Shown here: positions 1-6,073 of the stretch, in pieces | Layout: every line of letters starts with the position of its first letter | How positions within the stretch are numbered: position 1 is the first letter of the stretch | Assembly: GCA_025350745.1 (NCBI GenBank) | Contig: JANXXG010000003.1 | Span: 1-6,902 of the forward strand | Direction: 5' to 3' | DNA length: 6,902 nucleotides | Source of the DNA: Chloroflexota bacterium | GTDB lineage: Bacteria; Chloroflexota; Limnocylindria; P2-11E | Program-made: the position numbers and the translations under genes | Notes under the pieces: generated by a model | Seen by the model: the letters and a program-made list of their open reading frames with translations, nothing else | Told to the model about the DNA's origin: nothing | The model's database searches: none

Positions 1-1
1 G

Positions 2-784
2 CTGAACGCCGACGATCCGCACTGGCGGTACCTCGCGGACCGCGCCGCGGGCGCGCGGATCATCTCGTACGGGATCGACGCGCTTGCGGATGTGCAGGCG
101 GCGGTCCTGGCCGCCGACGCGAACGGATCGCGGATCACGATCACCGCGTTCGGTGAGACGGTCGAGCTGCGGCTGCCGCTCGTTGGCCGGTTCAACGTCC
201 ACAACGCGCTCGCCGCTACCGGCGCCGGCCTCGCGGCAGGCGCGACCCTGGCCCAGTGCCGCGACGCCCTCGTGCGGGCCAAGCCTGTGCGCGGCCGCAT
301 GGACCGGATCGACGCGGGCCAGCCCTTCACCGTGATCGTCGACTACGCGCATACGCCCGAGTCGCTCGAGAAGGTGCTCGCACTGCTGCGGCCGCTCACG
401 GCGGGGAAGCTCATCGCGGTCTTCGGGAGCGCGGGCGAACGCGACCGCACGAAACGGCCAAAGCTGGCGGCCGCGGCCGCGAAGTATGCCGACCACTTCA
501 TCATCACGCAGGAGGACCCGCGACTCGAGGACCCCGACGTGATCTTGGCGGAGATCGAGGCCGGCGCCGTCGAGGCGGGGAAGCGGCGCGGCGACGACTA
601 TCGGGTCATCGGCGATCGGACGGAAGCGATCGTCGCGGCCATCGATGCTGCCGGGCCGGGCGACACCGTCCTGCTCGCTGGAAAGGGTCACGAGGGCTCG
701 ATCATCGTCGGTGAGTCCAAGCTGCCCTGGGACGAGGCTGCCGCCGCGCGGACGGCGCTGGGCGCCCGCGGCTTCGGGGCGTGA
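2..784 (+). CDS. murE: MurE-like UDP-N-acetylmuramyl-tripeptide synthetase, 3' part
   Basis: The gene enters from the left edge already in frame, so only the C-terminal 260 residues are present. MurE is a cytoplasmic ATP-dependent ligase that adds the third amino acid of the peptidoglycan stem peptide to UDP-MurNAc-L-Ala-D-Glu. Visible hallmarks are an LNADDP segment at the very start of the fragment, NVHNALAATGAG in the central ATPase domain (about fragment residues 65-76), the inter-domain VDYAHTPES (113-121), FGSAGERD-KR (141-152) and GKGHEG near the C-terminus (227-232). Where meso-diaminopimelate enzymes usually carry DNPR, this one has EDPR (171-174), so the third residue added cannot be assumed. 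Its stop overlaps the GTG start of the next gene by 4 bp, implying translational coupling. The gene after it is not murF or mraY, so this is not a standard cell-division/cell-wall cluster. The family call is firm; the substrate is open. Confidence 0.93.
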   Translation: MNADDPHWRYLADRAAGARIISYGIDALADVQAAVLAADANGSRITITAFGETVELRLPLVGRFNVHNALAATGAGLAAGATLAQCRDALVRAKPVRGRMDRIDAGQPFTVIVDYAHTPESLEKVLALLRPLTAGKLIAVFGSAGERDRTKRPKLAAAAAKYADHFIITQEDPRLEDPDVILAEIEAGAVEAGKRRGDDYRVIGDRTEAIVAAIDAAGPGDTVLLAGKGHEGSIIVGESKLPWDEAAAARTALGARGFGA

Positions 785-1443
785 CGCGCTCCCGGCTCGG
801 GTCTTCGGCATCGGCGACGCGCGCGCAGACGCGCCTCTATCGCGAGCGGGTCAACGACCTGGTCGCGCAGCTGCGTGAGGAGATCGGAGCCCCCGCCGAG
901 CCGGCGGGGTCCGCTGCGCTCGTCGTGCTGATGGGGTACCCGGGCGTCGGCAAGTCGCACTGCGCGCGGCTCCTCGCGGCGCGGCTCGGCGCGGCGCACG
1001 TCGCGAGTGATCAGCTGCGCAGCCGGCTGTTCATCGCGCCCACCTACGCGGACGACGAGAACGCCACGATCTTCAAATGTGTGGATGCGCTCGTTGACGA
1101 CCTGCTTCATGAGGGCCATCGGGTGATCGTCGATGCGACGAACCTGGTCGCCCGCTACCGCGAGGCGAGCGTCGGTGCGGCGCGCCGGGCGGGGGCGCCG
1201 ATCATCTTCGTACGGGTCGTCGCCGATGAGGCGGCGATCCGGGCCCGGCTCGGGCAGCGGCGAACGGCGCGGGCGTCCGATGACCACTCTGACGCCGATG
1301 AGCGCGTGTACGAGCGGATGCGCGACCGTCCGTTCGAGCCGCCGGCCGATGGCCACCTCGAGCTCGTGAATGGCGATGGTCTCCTGGCGGACGTCGAGCG
1401 GATCGCGGTGGAGGTGGAGCAGCGGTGCGCATCCGGGACCTGA
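781..1443 (+). CDS. P-loop kinase, AAA_33 / polynucleotide-kinase-like
   Basis: This 220-residue protein has a Walker A loop GYPGVGKS at residues 52-59 after a charged N-terminal helix. A SDQLR motif follows at 76-80, in the place where polynucleotide-kinase-like enzymes carry the catalytic Asp and a substrate-binding Arg. VIVDATN (115-121) forms the second core strand, and an Arg-rich lid-like region (about 155-182) follows. This order matches small P-loop kinases that phosphorylate nucleic-acid ends, nucleosides, sugars or small molecules; zeta-toxin-type kinases share the fold. No antitoxin gene lies beside it, so a toxin role is not supported. The GTG start is chosen because it forms a GTGA overlap with the stop of the ligase gene; no clear Shine-Dalgarno precedes it. 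The 3' end overlaps the propeller gene by 19 bp. The fold is confident; the substrate is unknown. Confidence 0.82.
   Translation: MTRSRLGSSASATRAQTRLYRERVNDLVAQLREEIGAPAEPAGSAALVVLMGYPGVGKSHCARLLAARLGAAHVASDQLRSRLFIAPTYADDENATIFKCVDALVDDLLHEGHRVIVDATNLVARYREASVGAARRAGAPIIFVRVVADEAAIRARLGQRRTARASDDHSDADERVYERMRDRPFEPPADGHLELVNGDGLLADVERIAVEVEQRCASGT
1411..1419 (+). promoter_or_regulatory. Ribosome binding site of the propeller gene
   Basis: The purine-rich GAGGTGGAG ends five bases before the GTG at 1425 and lies inside the kinase coding region. It fixes the start of the propeller gene just before its hydrophobic anchor, and shows that the 19-bp gene overlap is used for translation. Confidence 0.6.
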
Positions 1444-2462
1444 TCTTCGGCCTTCTCGCCGTCATCCTGCTCGTCGGCTACATCGCGGTGGGGCAACGGG
1501 TCGCACCGCTCCTGCTGCCGTCGGCGGCGAGCACCCCCCAGCCCGCGCGCTCGACGGGCAAAGTGCCCGCACCGACGATCACCGGGTCGATCGCTTTCGT
1601 CCTGCGCGGGGACGTGTTCGTGGTCACGAACGGCCACTATGCCTCTCGGACCGACGAGGGCCGGTCGCAAACGCCCGCGCTCAGCCCCGACGGGCAGACG
1701 CTGTTCTTCTCGCGCGTCGAGTCGATCGACGGGAAGAGCTCGGTCGACGGCCAAATCGTCCCGGCGCGCCTTGGGTTCAGCAACGTCATCCGCAAGCCCT
1801 CCGGCGGTGGCCCCGAGGAGGTCCTGCTCACCGGTCTGACGAGGGCGGCGAGCGGCTTCCACTCGGTCCACTGGTACCTGTCGCCGGCGCCGTCCCCGGA
1901 CGGGAAGCGGCTCGCGGTCATCGAAGCCGATACCGACGGCTCGTCGGACCTGCTCCTCTATGACCTGACGACGAAGAAGGTGGCGATCCTCTCGAACGGC
2001 GCGGATTGGACCGATCCGGCGTGGTCGCCGGACGGCAAGACGATCGTCGTCACCGCCTACGACAGCGGTGCTCCCGAGCTGCTGCTGAAGCCGGCCGACG
2101 GCGGACTCCGGGCCAGCCCCATTGCGGGACTTCCGGAGGGCGAGCCGTACCGACCGACCTTCTCCGCGGACGGGAAGTGGATCATCTACACGCTGCGGCA
2201 CGACGGGAAGAATGACCTCCACGCGTTCGAGCTCGCGACGAAGCGTGACATCCCGCTCACCCGGGACGGTCAAAGCTGGAACCCGTCCATATCACCCGAC
2301 GGATCGCAGCTTTCGTACCTGCGATCGCAGGCGTTGACGATCGATCTCTGGGTGATGGATCTCGGGAGCGCGCTGACCGCGGGTGTGCTGCCGAGGCCCG
2401 GAACGAAGATCACGAATGGCGAAGGCATCGATGGCGCGAATCGCCCGAGTTGGAGCCGGTAG
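1425..2462 (+). CDS. Membrane-anchored TolB-like (PD40) beta-propeller protein
   Basis: The protein has 345 residues. Residues 5-24 form one hydrophobic segment after a short basic start (MRIR), with no lipobox Cys. I infer an uncleaved N-terminal anchor with the rest outside the membrane. A Pro/Ser/Thr-rich linker (about 32-52) follows. At least five PD40 motifs mark propeller blades: ALSPDGQTLFF (86-95), PSPDGKRLAV (156-165), WSPDGKTIVV (200-209), FSADGKWIIY (246-255) and ISPDGSQLSY (289-298). The chain ends in a partial blade, PSWSR, an ending I expect for this family. Such propellers bind proteins or ligands, as in periplasmic TolB, but no TolB partner genes are present, so the role here is unknown. 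The GTG start is supported by a GAGGTGGAG Shine-Dalgarno-like stretch at 1411-1419, five bases upstream. Overlap with the kinase gene suggests a shared transcript. Confidence 0.85.
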   Translation: MRIRDLIFGLLAVILLVGYIAVGQRVAPLLLPSAASTPQPARSTGKVPAPTITGSIAFVLRGDVFVVTNGHYASRTDEGRSQTPALSPDGQTLFFSRVESIDGKSSVDGQIVPARLGFSNVIRKPSGGGPEEVLLTGLTRAASGFHSVHWYLSPAPSPDGKRLAVIEADTDGSSDLLLYDLTTKKVAILSNGADWTDPAWSPDGKTIVVTAYDSGAPELLLKPADGGLRASPIAGLPEGEPYRPTFSADGKWIIYTLRHDGKNDLHAFELATKRDIPLTRDGQSWNPSISPDGSQLSYLRSQALTIDLWVMDLGSALTAGVLPRPGTKITNGEGIDGANRPSWSR

Positions 2463-2492
2463 GGGCCCCCGAAGCGAAGCGGAGAGGGTCGA
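2463..2492. other. Convergent gap between propeller gene and phnE
   Basis: This 30-bp spacer separates the stop codons of two genes that point at each other. It contains a G-run next to a C-run and otherwise no stem-loop with a usable loop and no T-tract, so I see no intrinsic terminator for either side. Transcripts may run into the opposite gene or end by a factor-dependent mechanism. Confidence 0.5.
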
Positions 2493-3344
2493 TCAGACGA
2501 GCTTCTTGCGGACCTGCGCGGAGACGAAGTCCATCACCGCGACGGTGACGATGATGAGAAAGATGATCGTCCCGGACGCGTGGTAGTTCAGCAGCTGGAT
2601 GTTCTGGAACAGGATCTGACCGATCCCGCCGCCTCCGACGAGCCCGATGACCGGCGCCAGCCGGACGCTCGTGTCGAGCCGATAGATCGTGAAGGAGATG
2701 AACGGGTTCACGATCTGCGGCACGATCGCCGCCCAGATGACCTGGAGCTTGTTCGCGCCTGTGGCGGTGATCGCCTCCGCAGGCCCCGGGTCGATGCCCT
2801 CGATCGCCTCTGAGTACAGCTTCCCGATCACGCCGATGGTGTGGATCGCGATGGCGAGGATGCCGGAGGCGCTCCCGAGACCGAACAGGGTGAGGGCCAG
2901 GATGACGAGGATCAGCACGTCGATGGAGCGCAGGATGGTGAAGAGCAGCCTGATGGCGACGTAGATCGCGTTCGTCAGCGGATTGCCGGCCATGATGTTC
3001 CGCGCGCCGAGGAACGAGAGGGGCAGCGCGATGACGACCGCTATCGCGGTGGCCACGATCCCGAGGAAGATCGTGACGATCATCAGCCCAAGGGCGCCGT
3101 CCCAGAAGGTCTCGAATTCGTTCTGCGGCCAGAGAACGCCCCAATCGGGCTGGAAGAGCTGTCTCAAGACGCCGGCGAAATACTCCGGATTCGCGCGGCT
3201 CGTATCGATGTCGGCCAGACGTACGCCGATGTACAGGATCGCGATCGTTCCGAGGATCACGAGCCACCGGCGCCAGTGCACCAGCGGGTTGCGGCTCAGC
3301 TCGGCGGGTACCGGAAGACCGCGGGAGGTGAAGTACTCGGCCAT
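2493..3344 (-). CDS. phnE: Phosphonate-family ABC transporter permease PhnE
   Basis: This 283-residue integral membrane protein is the transmembrane channel of a PhnCDE-type importer. A hydrophobic segment lies at about residues 27-43. After an extracytoplasmic stretch, the BPD-transporter permease domain runs from about 80 to 280 with several more membrane segments (about 86-112, 128-156, 160-175 and 257-273). The cytoplasmic coupling (EAA-type) motif, which docks on the ATPase, is clear as EAITATGANKLQVIW at 190-204. The PhnE-like segment RLDTSVR-APVIGLVGGGGIG (222-242) follows it, and the chain ends in a basic VRKKLV tail. The ATG overlaps the phnC stop by one base (TGATG on the minus strand), with GGAGA as a likely ribosome site inside the phnC end. 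This is the last gene of the phnDCE run, and only one permease is present, so it probably forms a homodimer. Confidence 0.93.
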   Translation of the reverse strand: MAEYFTSRGLPVPAELSRNPLVHWRRWLVILGTIAILYIGVRLADIDTSRANPEYFAGVLRQLFQPDWGVLWPQNEFETFWDGALGLMIVTIFLGIVATAIAVVIALPLSFLGARNIMAGNPLTNAIYVAIRLLFTILRSIDVLILVILALTLFGLGSASGILAIAIHTIGVIGKLYSEAIEGIDPGPAEAITATGANKLQVIWAAIVPQIVNPFISFTIYRLDTSVRLAPVIGLVGGGGIGQILFQNIQLLNYHASGTIIFLIIVTVAVMDFVSAQVRKKLV

Positions 3345-4132
3345 CAGGCGGTCTCCGCGCGTCCGAGGCCGATCTCGACCTCGACCGCGTCCTCGCCGTA
3401 GATCTCCTTGAACCGGCGCTCATCGATGTCTGCAGGCAGGCCGTCGAAGGCCACGCGGCCCCCGTTCAAGGCGATCACGCGCGTGCCATAGCGACGGGCG
3501 AGCGAGAGGAAGTGCAGCGAGCAGATGACGGTGATCCCGTCCTTCTTGTTGATCTCCTCGAGGTATTTCATGACCGAATGGCTGGTCGCCGGATCGAGGC
3601 TGGCGACGGGTTCGTCCGCGAGCATGAGCTCCGGCTTCTGCATCAGCGCCCGGGCGATCCCGACGCGCTGCTGCTGGCCACCCGAGAGCGCATCCGCGCG
3701 GACGAAGGCCTTCTCGATGATCCCGACCCGGCCGAGATTCTCGAATGCGAGCGCGACGTCGTCGCGAGACGGCTGCCCGACGAAGGTCCGCCAGGTCGAC
3801 CGGTAGCCCAACCGACCCGCAAGGACGTTCGTGAAGACCGAGCTGCGCTTCACGAGATTGAACTGTTGGAAGATCATCCCGATGCGGCGGCGGATCCGCC
3901 GGAGCTCGGCTCCCTTGGCGGCGGTGATGTCGGTGCCGTCGAAGATCACGGTGCCCGATGTCGGGTCGACCAGGCGGTTGATGCAGCGCAGCAGGGTGGA
4001 CTTGCCTGAGCCCGAGAGGCCGATGAGGACGATGAACTCGCCGCGGTGGAAGTCGAGCGTGATGCCATCGAGTGCGCGGGTGCCGGTCGCATAGATCTTC
4101 ACGAGGTCCTTCACCGAGACGAGCGCCGCCAC
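3344..4132 (-). CDS. phnC: Phosphonate-family ABC transporter ATPase PhnC
   Basis: This 262-residue protein is the cytoplasmic ATPase that powers the PhnDCE importer. All ABC motifs are intact: Walker A GLSGSGKST (38-46), Q-loop FQQFN (88-92), signature ALSGGQQQRV (148-157), Walker B LMLADEP (169-175) followed by the D-loop SLDP (178-181), and switch His207 in SLHFLSLA. The phrase FQQFNLVKRSSVFTNVLAG (88-106) and an aromatic W-R-T-F stretch soon after are typical of PhnC and separate it from methionine or amino-acid transporters. Length is usual for the family. The start is the GTG at 4132; no good Shine-Dalgarno is visible there, so a slightly later start is possible. The 71-bp gap to phnD holds a strong hairpin, while the 3' end overlaps phnE by one base. 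Confidence 0.95.
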   Translation of the reverse strand: MAALVSVKDLVKIYATGTRALDGITLDFHRGEFIVLIGLSGSGKSTLLRCINRLVDPTSGTVIFDGTDITAAKGAELRRIRRRIGMIFQQFNLVKRSSVFTNVLAGRLGYRSTWRTFVGQPSRDDVALAFENLGRVGIIEKAFVRADALSGGQQQRVGIARALMQKPELMLADEPVASLDPATSHSVMKYLEEINKKDGITVICSLHFLSLARRYGTRVIALNGGRVAFDGLPADIDERRFKEIYGEDAVEVEIGLGRAETA

Positions 4133-4151
4133 CGCGGCTGACTCTAAATGA

Positions 4152-4183
4152 ACACGCCCGCCGGAACGATCCGGCGGGCGTGT
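4152..4183 (-). terminator. Perfect 14-bp hairpin between phnD and phnC
   Basis: Positions 4152-4165 and 4170-4183 are perfect inverted copies (arm ACACGCCCGCCGGA) around the 4-base loop ACGA, with 11 of 14 pairs G-C. In the phn direction the stem is followed by TCATTTAG, only a weak U-tract, and by nothing U-rich in the other direction. It lies after the phnD stop and before the phnC start. It could be a partial terminator, or a 3' stem that protects phnD mRNA so that more binding protein than ATPase is made. The structure is certain; its role is inferred. Confidence 0.6.
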
Positions 4184-4203
4184 CGCTTCAGCGCGGGTAG
4201 TGC

Positions 4204-5211
4204 CTACGGAGCCTTGGTCGGGCTCGGCGTCGGGGGCGGCGGGGCCGGGGTCTTCGCGGCCTCGCCGGCCACGTCGATGCCCGCGAGCTTCGCTGCGTCC
4301 CGGATCGGGTTGTAGAAGTCTGACTTCACTTCCTGGAGCCCGTCCCAGTTGAAGAGGCTCTTGCAGGTCGCCTTGCCGGCATCGGCGCAGTAGGCGATGA
4401 GCGCCTTCGTGATCGTCGCCTGGACGTCGGCCGGGAAGTTCTTGGAAACGGCGATGCCGTCGTTGGGGATCGGACCCGCCGCGTCGATGACCTTGGTCTT
4501 CGTCAGGATGTCCGCGGGCATGCCCACGTTCGTCCGAACGTCGTTGAAGGTGGCGGCTCCGTCGACCTGGCCGCTATAGACGGCGAGCGCCGCCTTGTCG
4601 TGGCCGCCGGCGAAGATCGTCGACGCGAAGAACGTCTTCGGGTCCTGGCCGGTCTTGTTCTTCACGAGGAGCGACGGGAAGAGATATCCGGAGGCCGAGA
4701 TCGGGTCAACGAACGCGAACTTCTTGCCCTTGAGCCCGGCAAGGTCAGTGATGCCGCTCGCGGTCGCGACGAGGATCTGGGCGTTGTACGTGGTCGCGAG
4801 CACGCCCTTCTCATCCTTGCGGAGAGAGGCCAGGATCGGCGACCCACACCCCTTGTCGAGCAGGAGCGTCATCTGGAGCGGCGCGATCGCCGCGATGTCG
4901 GTCTGGCCCGCGCAGACCGATTCGATCTGCGCCGCGTAGCTCGTCGGGATCGTCACCTTGAACTTCAGACCGGTCGCGGTCGCGAGCGCCGAGGCCATCG
5001 CGTTGCCGCTCGCGGTGACCCGCGCGACGTCCTGCGACGGAGTGAACGCAAAGATGATCGGACGATCGAACGATCCGACTCGAAGGGTCTTCGATGCACC
5101 CGGGGTGCTGGTCGCGCCTGCGCCTGAGGAGCTCGTTCCGCCGCTACATGCGGTCACGAGAAGGATCGCGGCCAGAGCCCACCCGAGCCGACCGCGCGAA
5201 CTGCCGAGCAT
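4204..5211 (-). CDS. phnD: Phosphonate-family ABC transporter substrate-binding lipoprotein PhnD
   Basis: The protein has 335 residues. It starts with a lipoprotein signal: RGR basic end, hydrophobic core (about 10-19), then lipobox VTAC with the lipid-carrying Cys22. A Ser/Gly/Thr-rich tether (23-41) follows. The two-lobe binding domain begins at LRVGSF. PhnD-family landmarks are AFTPSQD (55-61), the FVDP-S-SGYLFPS stretch (167-180), GGHDKAALAVYSGQVDGAA (202-220) and PIPNDGIAVSKNFP (247-260). The protein would catch a phosphonate, phosphite or related oxyanion outside the membrane and hand it to PhnE. I chose the ATG at 5211: AAGGAGG sits five bases before it and the signal peptide begins there. 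A longer frame runs upstream but crosses the divergent pyrF gene. The C-terminus is an unusual Pro/Thr/Ser/Lys tail (321-335). Substrate specificity cannot be read from the sequence. Confidence 0.93.
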   Translation of the reverse strand: MLGSSRGRLGWALAAILLVTACSGGTSSSGAGATSTPGASKTLRVGSFDRPIIFAFTPSQDVARVTASGNAMASALATATGLKFKVTIPTSYAAQIESVCAGQTDIAAIAPLQMTLLLDKGCGSPILASLRKDEKGVLATTYNAQILVATASGITDLAGLKGKKFAFVDPISASGYLFPSLLVKNKTGQDPKTFFASTIFAGGHDKAALAVYSGQVDGAATFNDVRTNVGMPADILTKTKVIDAAGPIPNDGIAVSKNFPADVQATITKALIAYCADAGKATCKSLFNWDGLQEVKSDFYNPIRDAAKLAGIDVAGEAAKTPAPPPPTPSPTKAP

Positions 5212-5216
5212 GCCTT

Positions 5217-5223
5217 CCTCCTT
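5217..5223 (-). promoter_or_regulatory. Strong ribosome binding site of phnD
   Basis: On the minus strand AAGGAGG lies five bases before the ATG at 5211. It decides between two in-frame ATGs: the upstream ATG at 5229 would itself encode the Shine-Dalgarno sequence as codons (MNKEEG) and has no ribosome site of its own. Confidence 0.8.
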
Positions 5224-5237
5224 ATTCATGGAAGCAG

Positions 5238-5250
5238 CCGTATCATACGG
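5238..5250. promoter_or_regulatory. Palindromic candidate divergent promoter of phnD and pyrF
   Basis: The 13-bp palindrome CCGTATCATACGG sits in the 46-bp gap between the divergent phnD and pyrF starts. Read on the plus strand it gives TATCAT (5241-5246), and on the minus strand TATGAT (5247-5242). Each matches the TATAAT -10 consensus at 5 of 6 positions. The expected start sites would be near 5253 for pyrF and 5235 for phnD, about 18 bp apart. That leaves an almost leaderless pyrF mRNA and a phnD leader of about 24 bases carrying its Shine-Dalgarno. Good -35 boxes are not visible on either side. The palindrome could instead, or also, be a repressor site. Confidence 0.45.
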
Positions 5251-5257
5251 TTCATCC

Positions 5258-6073
5258 ATGACCTTCTTGACGAAGCTTGCTGCTGCGTCGAACGCCCGGG
5301 ATAGCGTCATTTGTATCGGACTCGACCCGGAGCCGGATCGCATCCCCGAGCACCTCGGCCGTGGCGCGCAGGCAGCCATTCGGTTCCTCCGCCGGATCGT
5401 GAACGCGACGAGTGATCAGGCCTGCTGCTACAAGCCGAACATGGCCTTCTTCGAGCGCTACGGCTCTGCGGGCCTCGACGTCCTCCACCTGACGCTCCAG
5501 GCGATCCCGGATGACATCCCGGTCATCCTCGACGGGAAGCGCGCGGATGTGCCGAACACGGCCGCGGCGTACGCCGAGTCGCTCTTCGATCGGCTGCACG
5601 CGGATGCCGCCACGGTCGCGCCGTACATCGGGATGGACTCGATCGCCCCCTTCGTGCTGAAGGGCTACGCGCTCGTCCTTGCCCGAACGAGCAACCCGGG
5701 CGCGAGCGATCTGCAGGACCTCCTCGTTGACGGGCGCCCGCTCTACGAGCATGTCGTCGAGCGATGCGTCGCAACCTTCCCGGCCGAGCAGTGCGGATTC
5801 GTGGTCGGCTCGACCTACCCGGCCGAGGCGAAGCGGCTGCGCACGCTCGCGCCCGACCGGCTCTTCCTGATGCCCGGCGTCGGTGCGCAGGGTGGGGCGG
5901 TCTCGGCGATCACCGCCGCCCTCGACGCGCGCGGCGGCGGCGTGCTGCCCTCGGCGTCACGGTCGATCCTGTACGCGGGCTCCGGCGACGGATTCGAAAA
6001 GGCGGCCGCGGCAGCGGCTCTCGCGCTCCGGCAGCAGGCGAACGATGCCCGCGGCGCCGCGGCGGCCCGCTGA
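5258..6073 (+). CDS. pyrF: Orotidine-5'-phosphate decarboxylase, type 2
   Basis: This 271-residue cytoplasmic enzyme converts orotidine 5'-phosphate to UMP, the last step of de novo pyrimidine synthesis. Family landmarks run in order: CIGLDPEPDRIPEHL (19-33), YKPNMAFFERYGSAGL (58-73), the catalytic LDGKRADVPNT (91-101) with the Asp-Lys-Asp set D92, K94 and D97, LARTSNPGASD (141-151), MPGVGAQGG (205-213) and ASRSILYAG (233-241) for phosphate binding. The RTSNPGA phrase and length mark the type 2 (PyrF2) branch. The start is taken at the ATG at 5258, just before the conserved N-terminal helix; an in-frame ATG at 5228 would add ten residues. Neither has a clear Shine-Dalgarno, which fits a near-leaderless mRNA from the -10 element at 5241. 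The Ala/Arg-rich C-terminus ends in a TGATG overlap with the tat gene. Confidence 0.94.
   Translation: MTFLTKLAAASNARDSVICIGLDPEPDRIPEHLGRGAQAAIRFLRRIVNATSDQACCYKPNMAFFERYGSAGLDVLHLTLQAIPDDIPVILDGKRADVPNTAAAYAESLFDRLHADAATVAPYIGMDSIAPFVLKGYALVLARTSNPGASDLQDLLVDGRPLYEHVVERCVATFPAEQCGFVVGSTYPAEAKRLRTLAPDRLFLMPGVGAQGGAVSAITAALDARGGGVLPSASRSILYAGSGDGFEKAAAAAALALRQQANDARGAAAAR

Noticed and set aside
688..1356. Minus-strand open frame opposite the murE end and kinase
   Set aside because: No motif and Arg-rich composition. It lies opposite two well-supported genes.
781..1443. Kinase gene as a zeta-type toxin
   Set aside because: There is no adjacent antitoxin gene, and it is embedded by overlaps between non-toxin genes. 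The motif layout fits general small-molecule or nucleic-acid kinases equally well.
1155..2273. Long minus-strand open frame (372 codons) opposite the kinase and propeller genes
   Set aside because: Its translation is Arg/Asp/Pro-rich without any domain motif, while the plus strand has clear P-loop and PD40 motifs. It is an antisense shadow common in high-GC DNA.
2841..3401. Plus-strand open frame opposite phnE
   Set aside because: Asp/Glu/Arg-rich low-complexity translation caused by the reverse complement of hydrophobic codons; no start context.
2410..3423. Minus-strand open frame (337 codons) over phnE in another frame
   Set aside because: Arg/Ser/His-rich with no membrane helices or motifs. 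The overlapping phnE frame shows a textbook permease.
4958..5257. Longer N-terminus for PyrF
   Set aside because: The frame stays open upstream, but it runs opposite phnD and shows no decarboxylase sequence before the ATG at 5258.
5267..5272. TTGACG as a -35 box
   Set aside because: It lies inside pyrF codons and has no matching -10 at normal spacing that would serve a downstream gene.
5212..5379. Longer N-terminus for PhnD
   Set aside because: The extension would run through the start of pyrF, adds no conserved sequence and would bury the lipoprotein signal peptide. The AAGGAGG site supports the ATG at 5211.
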